From Spirosoma fluviale (GTDB lineage: Bacteria > Bacteroidota > Bacteroidia > Cytophagales > Spirosomataceae): DNA of 64,000 nucleotides. How positions within the stretch are numbered: position 1 is the stretch's first letter; every line of letters begins with the position of its first letter. The stretch spans positions 1-64,000 of the forward strand of contig CAMDRO010000002.1 in the NCBI GenBank assembly GCA_945906795.1, given 5' to 3'. This document shows, piece by piece, positions 14,260-22,398 of the stretch. Position numbers and translations under genes: made by a program. The notes under the pieces are model-generated. The model made no database searches, was not told the DNA's origin, and worked only from the letters and a program-made list of their open reading frames with translations.

Positions 14260-16779
14260 TTAATTAGGTTTCTTTAGACTTTCCACATATTTCTTTATTT
14301 CAATCGTTTTCCATGGATACACTCGCCCTTGGGAAGCATTTCTTGTTGAATAAACAAATCGACTCGCTACAGGCTCCGCTTGATTTCCCCACTCATTTCG
14401 AATGTAAGTTAAAATAGAGGCTATATCCGCATCTCCCATGGTGGAATGTGCAGGCATGACAGGCAAGATCGTTGGCGCATCATATTTTTTTCCAGCCACC
14501 ACCATCGGACCCTCCATCCCATGCAATACAATCAGCGATAGGGTAGTGGCGTCACCCAAAACCCACTCAGAGCTTTTTAATGGAGGGGCAAATCGGCTGA
14601 TACCCTTACCATCTACCCCATGACATCCCGAACAGGTTGCCAAATATTTTTGTCGGCCCTCCGCAAATTGTATTAAAGATTTTTCATCTAAATAGGTTTT
14701 TGAATCCTTCTGGCTAATAATGTTTTTTTGAGGCCAATGAAACATATTTTCCAACATGACCCATTTATTCTCCTCAAGAATTTTATTTTTTTCTTTGAAA
14801 ATAGTAGGCATAACAGATAATTGAATAGGCTTGAGATCTTTTCGATTGGGTGCTTGTATCGCCAGCGAGGTCAAAAGGACTTTTTCTTTCCATGTCATTG
14901 GCCCTTTCACTTTCAAATCCACGAGCGCCAAAACATCTTTTATTTCACTTTCTTTTCCTTTTTTTACAACAGCCGAGGTGATCATTTCCAACATAATTTC
15001 TTTGTCAGCCGTAGGTTCGACCCAGTTTTTCAATGAAATCAAATAGCTTAGAAATTCATATTCTCGATTCCATAAACTACTCATGACCGCATCCCTCAAA
15101 AGGCCTGAGTGTATATGTTGACCCAATAATATCCCCAATAATTTATATTGAATTTTAGGACTTGCCATTTGAACACTGAGGGCTAATTGGTACGCCTCGG
15201 TGGGTTTAGCCCGCAGCGCTAGGGCCAATAGTTTTTCATCTAATAAAGCAGTGGGCAATGGTAATTTTAGGCTTAATAACCTCAAAACATTGTTTTTAAT
15301 CAGGCTGTTCTCATCTGAAATCAATGAGGTTAGAAATTCAGTATCAGCTGCTTGAAGTCCCTCCAATGTCCATAATGCATGTAGTCGGCCTAAATGGGAC
15401 GTATTTTTTTTGACTGTTTTTTTCAGTTCAGGGACCAGCGATTTGTCCTGCCTTTCAATAAGAAGCCTTTGAGCCATATCCCGATAAAAACCATCTGGAT
15501 GGTTTAAAAATGAAATTAATGCTAGACCACTTGCTTGCTGTAAGGGTTGAACTTTTTTGACATTTTTACCCTTGGGAACGATGCGCCAAATTCTTCCCAT
15601 GTGTACAGGCGCATCTAATTTTCTTTTAACATTTTGTTCTTTTAAATAAGGAGTCATATAGGAACCATGCTGGATGATTCCATGGTACATATCCGCTATA
15701 TACAATGCCCCATCAGGTCCCAATGCCATTTGCGTCGGTCTGAATCGTTCGTCGGTGGAGGCTAAAAACTCACGCTGGGGATGAGGATCATAGGCCTGTA
15801 AAACCCCATTTTTTTCAGTGACCACATTTCGCTTGATTAAATTCCCGGCAGGTTCACATACCAAAGCATTGCCATAATATTGGGTAGGGAAAAGCGTACT
15901 TCTTAAAACCAAGGGCGAGCACGCAGCTGTAAATTCCATCAACCGACCTTTTTTGTCCAAAGTTCCCTCTATGTATCCTCGATTGATGGCTGGATTTGAC
16001 CGAATTGGATAAATTCTTCGATCGGTGGTTAAGCCATGATCAATACCTGAACTAATGCTGTGATTTTTATTTCGAGTAATGCTATTGGCCGGCACTAAAT
16101 CGGCATGCAATTGAGACCAATTATAATTATAAAATAACCTTCCTTGGTCATCATGACTCATGCCCCATTGGCCCCTGAATTCAGTACTATCTCGCTGCCA
16201 TTTTCCTTCCATGAGGCGATAACGAAGCCTCGATTTTACATTGTAATACCAATTGTCCAAGTTTAAAAGAAGCCCATTATCCGAATGTTCTGGCGCTCCA
16301 TTTTTTGCATACGTTGAATCTAACAGAACTTTTGTGTCGGCCTTTAAGTCTCCATTGGTATCCTGTGTCAACCAAAGCGCTTTGTTTTCAGAAATTAATG
16401 CCCCTCCCTTGACCAAACCTAAGGCCCTTGGAAGAATTAAACCATCTAAATAAATCGTGCTTTTGTCCATGACTCCATCTCCATCTTGATCTTCTAAAAT
16501 CGAAATCCTGCCGGATTTCTCAACCTCTCCTTTGCCAGCAATATCAGGCATAAATCCGCGCATTTCTACGACCCATAGCCTTCCGTCTCCGTCAAAGCTC
16601 ATGGCCACAGGTTCTTGGACCATGGGCTCTGAGGCGACTAATTCTATGGTAAATCCTGGCTCTATTTTAAAAGTTGATTTTTCTTGGGCGGGCGTTCTCA
16701 CGGGAGATATATCCCAATCAGAGCTCCTTGGGCTTTGAGCACAACATAAAATACATATAAGGAGAAGTAAAATTCTCAT
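14260..16779 (-). CDS. PVC-type heme-binding CxxCH protein: beta-propeller, HEAT-like repeats and cytochrome c
   Basis: This 839-residue exported protein has a signal sequence ending near LLICILCCAQ, which might be a lipobox. A beta-propeller of the membrane-bound dehydrogenase type follows (GRLWVVEMRGFMP; GPDGALYIADMYHG). Then come helical HEAT-like repeats (about 430-660) and a C-terminal cytochrome c with CSGCH at 716-720 and a likely axial Met in PVMPAHSTMGDADI. It probably takes electrons from substrate oxidation to the respiratory chain in the periplasm. Gfo/Idh/MocA and isomerase neighbours suggest a shared sugar substrate. A larger relative is at 41128-44283. Confidence 0.88.
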   Translation of the reverse strand: MRILLLLICILCCAQSPRSSDWDISPVRTPAQEKSTFKIEPGFTIELVASEPMVQEPVAMSFDGDGRLWVVEMRGFMPDIAGKGEVEKSGRISILEDQDGDGVMDKSTIYLDGLILPRALGLVKGGALISENKALWLTQDTNGDLKADTKVLLDSTYAKNGAPEHSDNGLLLNLDNWYYNVKSRLRYRLMEGKWQRDSTEFRGQWGMSHDDQGRLFYNYNWSQLHADLVPANSITRNKNHSISSGIDHGLTTDRRIYPIRSNPAINRGYIEGTLDKKGRLMEFTAACSPLVLRSTLFPTQYYGNALVCEPAGNLIKRNVVTEKNGVLQAYDPHPQREFLASTDERFRPTQMALGPDGALYIADMYHGIIQHGSYMTPYLKEQNVKRKLDAPVHMGRIWRIVPKGKNVKKVQPLQQASGLALISFLNHPDGFYRDMAQRLLIERQDKSLVPELKKTVKKNTSHLGRLHALWTLEGLQAADTEFLTSLISDENSLIKNNVLRLLSLKLPLPTALLDEKLLALALRAKPTEAYQLALSVQMASPKIQYKLLGILLGQHIHSGLLRDAVMSSLWNREYEFLSYLISLKNWVEPTADKEIMLEMITSAVVKKGKESEIKDVLALVDLKVKGPMTWKEKVLLTSLAIQAPNRKDLKPIQLSVMPTIFKEKNKILEENKWVMLENMFHWPQKNIISQKDSKTYLDEKSLIQFAEGRQKYLATCSGCHGVDGKGISRFAPPLKSSEWVLGDATTLSLIVLHGMEGPMVVAGKKYDAPTILPVMPAHSTMGDADIASILTYIRNEWGNQAEPVASRFVYSTRNASQGRVYPWKTIEIKKYVESLKKPN

Positions 16780-16789
16780 TTTTAAATTT

Positions 16790-18166
16790 TTAAAATCCTT
16801 TGACCTCCCAGCCTTTCCGATAGGTTCTCTTTAAAAACTTTTCCGCCGCTGGATAATTAGGGAATTTCATTTTAGCCGAATCCCAGGTTAACAATTGGTC
16901 CGGTACGCGGATCGCAATCGTTCCCAATAATACCGCTTCAGCCATGGGTCCCGATTGTGCAAAATGTGATTCGGTTTTCTCTCCTCCCAAACACGCATCC
17001 ACAAAATGATGGTAATGATTTCTTTCGGCCAAAGTCGGTAATTTTACCTCTTTTGGTGTGCCAAATGGTATGTAAACGGGCATTTTTCCATGAGGAATTA
17101 ATAAGGCGCCTTCTGTTCCGATCAACATCGAGGACTCAGCTGGATATTCTCCATCCTTATATAAGTCCATGATTTCTTTCGGTGGATAAAACTCGCCATC
17201 AAACCATTCTAATTGGAGTGTATCTTTTTCGGTCAACTCATTTCCTGGAAATTGCCAGGTAATGTGATTTCCCTGCGGCCACGTATCTGCTCGGCGCTCA
17301 GGTGAATTTTGCCACGATTTTTGTACCTCTGCCACCACCGATTTAGGGGGCTTCAATCCCAACCCTTTCCATACCGCGTCAAAAATATGACAACCAATAT
17401 CTCCCGACCAACCCGTTCCAAAATCTTGCCAAGTTCTCCAAATAGCCGAATGGTAAATTTCTGGGGCATAAGGCCTGACCGGTGCTGTTCCTATCCACTG
17501 ATCCCAATGTAAATGCGAGGGAACTTCCTGTCCCAGTGCAGGTCTTGGACCGACTAATCGGTATTTAGCCACCGCACCAGGTCTATTTGAACATAAATAC
17601 GCATGTTTTACTTTGCCTATGAGGCCTTGCTTGATCATAATCACCCCAGTTCTGTCACCCATCATAGAAGCAATTTGAGTTCCCAATTGAGTAGTAACTC
17701 CCGCCTTAACCGCTTCTTTGGTTAATGCCCGCACCTCAGCCACATCATGGCACATAGGCTTTTGGCAATACACATGTTTTTTATTTCGGATCGCTTGAAC
17801 TGCAATCGCATAGTGATTATGATCCGGCACCGTTACATTCACTGAATCAATGTTATCCTGCTCCGCTTTCAATAATTCACGAAAATCCGTATACGTCCGC
17901 GCCCCAGGACACAAGTCGGCAGCACGTTTTAGATTTTTTTCATCTACATCACAAATAGCTACAATTTCCACCGAAGGGTGCTTTTTGAATTGTTGCAAAT
18001 CGCCCCAACCCATTCCACCTACGCCAATGGCCGCATGTCTTAATTTGGTACCCGCCGGAATTTTCGCAACGGCATCATTGGTAAATAATAGGGGACCCGC
18101 CATCGCAGCGGTTGCTGCCTTAATCATAAATTCTCGCCGAGAATTTGCTTGTTGCTTGTTTTTCAT
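16790..18166 (-). CDS. Tat-exported Gfo/Idh/MocA oxidoreductase
   Basis: This 458-residue protein has a Tat leader (NSRREFMIKAATAAMAG, about residues 8-24). A Rossmann fold (IGVGGMGWGDLQQF; AICDVDEKNL) and a C-terminal substrate domain with GDIGCHIFDAVWKGLGL follow. The usual EKP motif is QKP here (VYCQKPMCHD). Family members oxidise or reduce sugars and inositols with NAD(P). Exported relatives keep the cofactor tightly bound. Its operon partners (ceramidase-like amidase, cytochrome c fusion) suggest oxidation of a sugar-like ring in the periplasm. Confidence 0.9.
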   Translation of the reverse strand: MKNKQQANSRREFMIKAATAAMAGPLLFTNDAVAKIPAGTKLRHAAIGVGGMGWGDLQQFKKHPSVEIVAICDVDEKNLKRAADLCPGARTYTDFRELLKAEQDNIDSVNVTVPDHNHYAIAVQAIRNKKHVYCQKPMCHDVAEVRALTKEAVKAGVTTQLGTQIASMMGDRTGVIMIKQGLIGKVKHAYLCSNRPGAVAKYRLVGPRPALGQEVPSHLHWDQWIGTAPVRPYAPEIYHSAIWRTWQDFGTGWSGDIGCHIFDAVWKGLGLKPPKSVVAEVQKSWQNSPERRADTWPQGNHITWQFPGNELTEKDTLQLEWFDGEFYPPKEIMDLYKDGEYPAESSMLIGTEGALLIPHGKMPVYIPFGTPKEVKLPTLAERNHYHHFVDACLGGEKTESHFAQSGPMAEAVLLGTIAIRVPDQLLTWDSAKMKFPNYPAAEKFLKRTYRKGWEVKGF

Positions 18167-18191
18167 AGGTTTAGGTTTTTGACGCGGTAAT

Positions 18192-19553
18192 TTATTTTAT
18201 TTTTTTCAATGTTTCATATATCGCTGCCATGATTTTTTCTTCCATGCCATTTTCAAAGGGCCCCGGCATTCCATAATAGATCATACTGGAATCTGCCTCA
18301 TATCCGCCTTCTTTTAATACGCGTTCTGAGGGGATATAACACATGACCTCATTGCTATACCCGGCCACAAAAATATTTTTTCCGGGAAATTCTTTTTTAG
18401 TTCTCAGGGAATAATCAACCACCACTTCGCCACCTAAGGCGATCATTCTGAATTCATTGCCCAATCGAATTCCTTGGATAGGATAGGAGTAAATTTCGGT
18501 ATTCCAACCTTTATTATAGGCTTCCAACATCAATTTAGCCCTTCTTTGGATAAATTTATCTGAACTCTGTAAGTCTTTTTGATAATCAGCCGCTGGCACT
18601 TTTTTGAATTTTAATGGGATGGTACTGAAATAGGAATGAAGCTCATTTTTTATGGGCTTTAATTCTTTCGAATGGACCAAAGTGACCACTTGGTCTGCGA
18701 GGTTATTTCCATGTTTTGTAGCTAGCTCCACCGTTCCGCGGGGTTCTGGATTTTGATCTCCCGCACAACCTAAAATAAAAAATGCAGTGGCCGACGGGAT
18801 TTTTTTTTCAATTTGAATTTGCGCAAACCCAGCATAATCGCCATTAATTAAATAATTATTACCCATCAATGTCGTGTTATGGCACGCATAGCCAAACAAA
18901 ACTGCCTTAATTTCACCTGAGGGTTTCATGAATTTCAAAACTGGAACATCGTGATCGATGGGTCCCGGGAGGTTGATGCCATTTTTTTGAGCAGCCAAAG
19001 CACGTCTATTGATGGCAAAGTCGGCCGACGTATGTCCCACTGAAATCTGCATAGGCTCCTGATGTGCATAGGCATCGACAATCACTTGGACTAATTTGTC
19101 AACTAAGACTTGCGTGTATTCCGAAACGATTTTTTGATCGGCTTGACTATATTCTGATATGACACTTAAAGACGGCCAAATCATTGGCCCAGAATGCGTA
19201 TGGGAGGAATTAAACATGATTTGGCGCCTCTCAATCCCCAATTTTGCCTGAATTTTTTCAGCCACCTCTACGGATACTTGGTGCGAGAGTCCCAATAAAT
19301 CCGTGGTCACAATGATCATCTTCTCCTCCTTATTGGATAACACCAGCGCTTTCGCCCATAAATCATGCAATATTCCTTCTGAGGGCTTATCCCGATTGGC
19401 ATAGCCCGTCATAAATGCTGGGGAATTAGGGGTAATGTTAATTTTAGCAATACCTACTTGCATGCCCACCTGCATTCCCGACGGTTGCACCGACTGCGAG
19501 AAACCGTTGGCGCACGTGATTAAACAAACAAATAAAATGAACCTTATTTTCAT
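18192..19553 (-). CDS. Neutral ceramidase-like amidase, catalytic domain only
   Basis: This 453-residue exported protein has a signal peptide (about 1-19). It matches the N-terminal catalytic domain of neutral/alkaline non-lysosomal ceramidases: VGIAKINITP, then NSSHTHSGPMIWPSL (zinc histidines) and GYACHNTTLMGNNYLINGDY. True ceramidases are about 650 residues with a C-terminal beta domain, which is missing here. The fold cleaves amide bonds between fatty acids and amines. In this operon an N-acyl amino sugar may be the substrate rather than ceramide. A small in-frame duplication (GMQVGMQVG) follows the signal peptide. It overlaps the upstream gene by 4 bases. Confidence 0.87.
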   Translation of the reverse strand: MKIRFILFVCLITCANGFSQSVQPSGMQVGMQVGIAKINITPNSPAFMTGYANRDKPSEGILHDLWAKALVLSNKEEKMIIVTTDLLGLSHQVSVEVAEKIQAKLGIERRQIMFNSSHTHSGPMIWPSLSVISEYSQADQKIVSEYTQVLVDKLVQVIVDAYAHQEPMQISVGHTSADFAINRRALAAQKNGINLPGPIDHDVPVLKFMKPSGEIKAVLFGYACHNTTLMGNNYLINGDYAGFAQIQIEKKIPSATAFFILGCAGDQNPEPRGTVELATKHGNNLADQVVTLVHSKELKPIKNELHSYFSTIPLKFKKVPAADYQKDLQSSDKFIQRRAKLMLEAYNKGWNTEIYSYPIQGIRLGNEFRMIALGGEVVVDYSLRTKKEFPGKNIFVAGYSNEVMCYIPSERVLKEGGYEADSSMIYYGMPGPFENGMEEKIMAAIYETLKKIK

Positions 19554-20827
19554 GCAATTAAATTTATCTTGATTAAATCCGTAACCGTCCGACCCTCTCG
19601 ATTAATTCTTGCCAAGGCATATACATTTCCCAAGCGATCAACCGCAATTGAATTTACATAAAGAGGCCTGTCCCCATTTTCATAAAAAATGGCTCTATGA
19701 TCCTGATAGGTATTTGTCGCAATTTCATAGGTGATTAGGTGTAAGTTTTCTAATCCTTTGGCCGCACCTTTGGCAATGGATTTTTCTCCCTCAACCCTTT
19801 TGCCATTTTCATAAATAGGTCCGCCCGTTAAATAATAAATGGTTTTCCCGTCGGCGCCTAAGGTGAATCCTAAATAGCCATAGCTGAATTGATCAAAAAA
19901 GCCGGATTTTTTAGAGGGCAGGGAAGTGATGCGATCGACAATTTCTACGGTTTGTGCTTTTGGGTCAAACCTAAATAAGTAACCCGAATTCCCATGAACG
20001 CCATAGGCTACATGTTCTGGGGCATACCAAAAGATTTGTCGCCAATGATAGCCCATCGTTCCCGGCAAGTTGGGTTCGTATTTTCCGAAATAATCCAAAC
20101 GTAAATGAGCCTCGTCCTTTTTATTTATTTTCATGTCAAACGGATTCATATAAAAGATGTCCCCTTCGATACTCGTATAATAACAAAAACCCGTATCCTC
20201 ATCGACGAGTAGCGACCGACATAAGGATCTAAAATCTTTCCCTGGCGTTCCCGCTTCCCCATTCCCTGAAATCTTATCCAAAAGCGTCAACTTTTTCTCG
20301 TTGACCTGATAACAGAAAAAATGTCCTGTGGGCCAAGTAACCCCAAATATATTTCCTCTTTTTGTATCCATGACCATGGTTACCACACCTTCTCCATTCG
20401 GAATCATGGCTAAATCGTCGAATGATTCTTCCTCTAAATCATAGGAAAGAATATGCCCACCCGGATATATATCAAAACCATCTGGCGCCTGTTCTGGCAA
20501 ACGATCCATTCCGTCGATGAGCTGATAATAACCGACATGGGTAGAAAAGTAGAGCTTGTTTTGAAATTCATAAAAAAGCACGTGGCTTTTTCCTTGGGCG
20601 ATGCTTTTTTTATTGGCCTCCCCACAAATGACATTTAAGTCACCTAAGAATTTGATCTCTTCCTTTAAAGGATCAAAGCGAAACATCTGACCCGCAATAT
20701 CAAATTTGTCTGACGATAACACATAATATAAGCGCCCATCGCTCGCCGCAGATAAAGCATTATAGGTATCATGGGCATTAATAAAGCCAGAATCAAAACA
20801 GGAGGCAATCAATGGACTTTGTTTCAT
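19550..20827 (-). CDS. Beta-propeller-like protein of unknown function, no signal peptide
   Basis: This 425-residue protein is built of repeated blade-like segments such as DGRLYYVLSSD, GNIFGVTWPTGHFF, GFCYYTSIEGDIFYMNP, SGYLFRFDPKAQ and GKTIYYLTGG. It resembles SMP-30/kelch-type propellers. It starts MKQSPLIASCFDSG without any hydrophobic leader, although its neighbours on both sides are exported. It overlaps both neighbours by 4 bases, so it is clearly part of the operon. It may be a cytoplasmic lactonase-like enzyme or a sensor. I do not recognise the exact family. Confidence 0.7.
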   Translation of the reverse strand: MKQSPLIASCFDSGFINAHDTYNALSAASDGRLYYVLSSDKFDIAGQMFRFDPLKEEIKFLGDLNVICGEANKKSIAQGKSHVLFYEFQNKLYFSTHVGYYQLIDGMDRLPEQAPDGFDIYPGGHILSYDLEEESFDDLAMIPNGEGVVTMVMDTKRGNIFGVTWPTGHFFCYQVNEKKLTLLDKISGNGEAGTPGKDFRSLCRSLLVDEDTGFCYYTSIEGDIFYMNPFDMKINKKDEAHLRLDYFGKYEPNLPGTMGYHWRQIFWYAPEHVAYGVHGNSGYLFRFDPKAQTVEIVDRITSLPSKKSGFFDQFSYGYLGFTLGADGKTIYYLTGGPIYENGKRVEGEKSIAKGAAKGLENLHLITYEIATNTYQDHRAIFYENGDRPLYVNSIAVDRLGNVYALARINREGRTVTDLIKINLIA

Positions 20828-22188
20828 TGGAGCTTCTTCTTAATTTCATCGGCATGTGTATGGATTCGCTGGATCGCTTGAAAAATCAAATCCATGTCGT
20901 TTTTTGTACCCAAAAGCATGTTCTGTGTAAACCAAACCGCTTCATTACAGAGCGTATCATTTAGAGGACATTGGTTCTCCTCCATATAAGATTTATAATT
21001 CAGTTCACCTGAATGATACATTTTTTTAAAATTGACCGATTCAAACGTCTGCTTTAAGAAAGCTTGCGTATTTAATGCCGTATATCCGCCCATGCAAGGA
21101 ACCCCTTCCGCATCTAATGCTTGTAAAAATTGGGCTCGAGTCAATCCTCTAAACGCTGTTTGATCATATCGAAACGGATATAAATGATAGGCAGCCCGAG
21201 TAACTTCCGGGTATAAGCGCAAAACATGTATGCCTGGAATAGCCTTTAATAAGGAAGTTAAATAATCCGCATTTTGATTTCTCGTTTCCGTTTGTGCTTC
21301 CAGTCGGGTTAGTTGGGCCAGACCAATCGCCGCTTGGTATTCTGAAAATCTCAATTTATTTGCTTGCATTTGGCTCCCAGCGGTCACAGATCCGGTGGCA
21401 ATTCCATAGGGCAATCCTAAATTATGGTAGGAGTAGCAGGCATCCATGAACGCATCATCGTCGCTGATGATGGCGCCACCTTCACCGATGGCAATGTTTT
21501 TAGAGTTTTGAAAACTAAAGCAAGCTGCATTTCCGAAAGTCCCCACTTTTTGATGATTGATTTCGGCTAAGGGAGCCTGACATGCATCTTCAATCACAAT
21601 GAGATTGTGCTTTTTGGCTATTTCCATAATCCGAATCATATCCGAGGGAAGCCCTAAAATATGGACCGGCATGATAGCTTTTGTCCTTTTAGTAATTTTT
21701 GCCTCAATTTTTGAGGGATCCATTTGGAAGGTCGTCGGGTCTACATCCACAAAAATGGGGATCGCCCCATTGGCTAAAATAGATTGTATGGTCGCTATAA
21801 AGGTATAAGGAGTCACAATGACCTCATCTCCCGCCTGAATTTTGGATTGGTTCAAGGCAATGATCAATGCATTGGTACCGTTAACCACTGTCATACACCT
21901 TTTAGAACCGATCAATTGGGCCCAGGCCTGTTCAAATTGGATGACAGTTTTCGACCTCGACCAAACGCCACTTCGCATCACTTCTAAAAGTAATTTTTCG
22001 TCTTTTTCCGCATCCCAAATAGGCCATTTAATCCATTGGCCTGGATTAATAGACTTTTCACCCCCTAATACAAAGGGTTTGTTGGATTTCTTTGCAAGGA
22101 TGGAAAAATTAGATTTTGATAAAATCCCTGCGTGTATACTTAAAATAGATGCTTTTTTAATAAACTCTCTTCGGTTGGCATTTTTCAT
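20824..22188 (-). CDS. DegT/DnrJ/EryC1/StrS aminotransferase with a Tat-like leader
   Basis: This 454-residue PLP enzyme has the fold-type I sugar aminotransferase pattern: NGTNALIIAL (about 103-112), EDACQA at 200-205 (D201 for the pyridine nitrogen), and Schiff-base K230 in SFQNSKNIAIGEGGA. Such enzymes transfer amino groups to keto-sugars or inosose-type ketones. Unusually, the N-terminus reads NRREFIKKASILSIHAGIL, a twin-arginine leader, though its hydrophobic core is weak. If exported, it would need a folded holoenzyme and an amino donor in the periplasm. It is the first gene of the seven-gene operon. Confidence 0.85.
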   Translation of the reverse strand: MKNANRREFIKKASILSIHAGILSKSNFSILAKKSNKPFVLGGEKSINPGQWIKWPIWDAEKDEKLLLEVMRSGVWSRSKTVIQFEQAWAQLIGSKRCMTVVNGTNALIIALNQSKIQAGDEVIVTPYTFIATIQSILANGAIPIFVDVDPTTFQMDPSKIEAKITKRTKAIMPVHILGLPSDMIRIMEIAKKHNLIVIEDACQAPLAEINHQKVGTFGNAACFSFQNSKNIAIGEGGAIISDDDAFMDACYSYHNLGLPYGIATGSVTAGSQMQANKLRFSEYQAAIGLAQLTRLEAQTETRNQNADYLTSLLKAIPGIHVLRLYPEVTRAAYHLYPFRYDQTAFRGLTRAQFLQALDAEGVPCMGGYTALNTQAFLKQTFESVNFKKMYHSGELNYKSYMEENQCPLNDTLCNEAVWFTQNMLLGTKNDMDLIFQAIQRIHTHADEIKKKLQ

Positions 22189-22328
22189 TTTAAACTTTTC
22201 TTTTTTTAACGACCATAATCATCCAATTTACTAATGCATAAGGCTTTTAGGTTCATAAAAACCTATTTATAAATGAACATTCCTTAAAATAAATCTATTG
22301 GTAATTTAATTAAAATTCCAAGAAAAGA

Positions 22329-22360
22329 TTTTGTTTTTAGGAGTTTTCGTCATAAATTTC
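22329..22360 (+). promoter_or_regulatory. Predicted promoter of the susC operon
   Basis: TTTTG at 22329-22333, 19 bases, then TAAATTTC at 22353-22360: a good match to the Bacteroidota -33/-7 consensus with one mismatch. The start codon follows 38 bases later. Confidence 0.5.
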
Positions 22361-22398
22361 CCCTCAATTATTATCAATTTACCTAAACTATATTACAC

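Noticed and set aside
14438..18182. Plus-strand open frames inside the minus-strand operon
   Set aside because: All lie opposite well-supported genes and show no domain or leader of their own.
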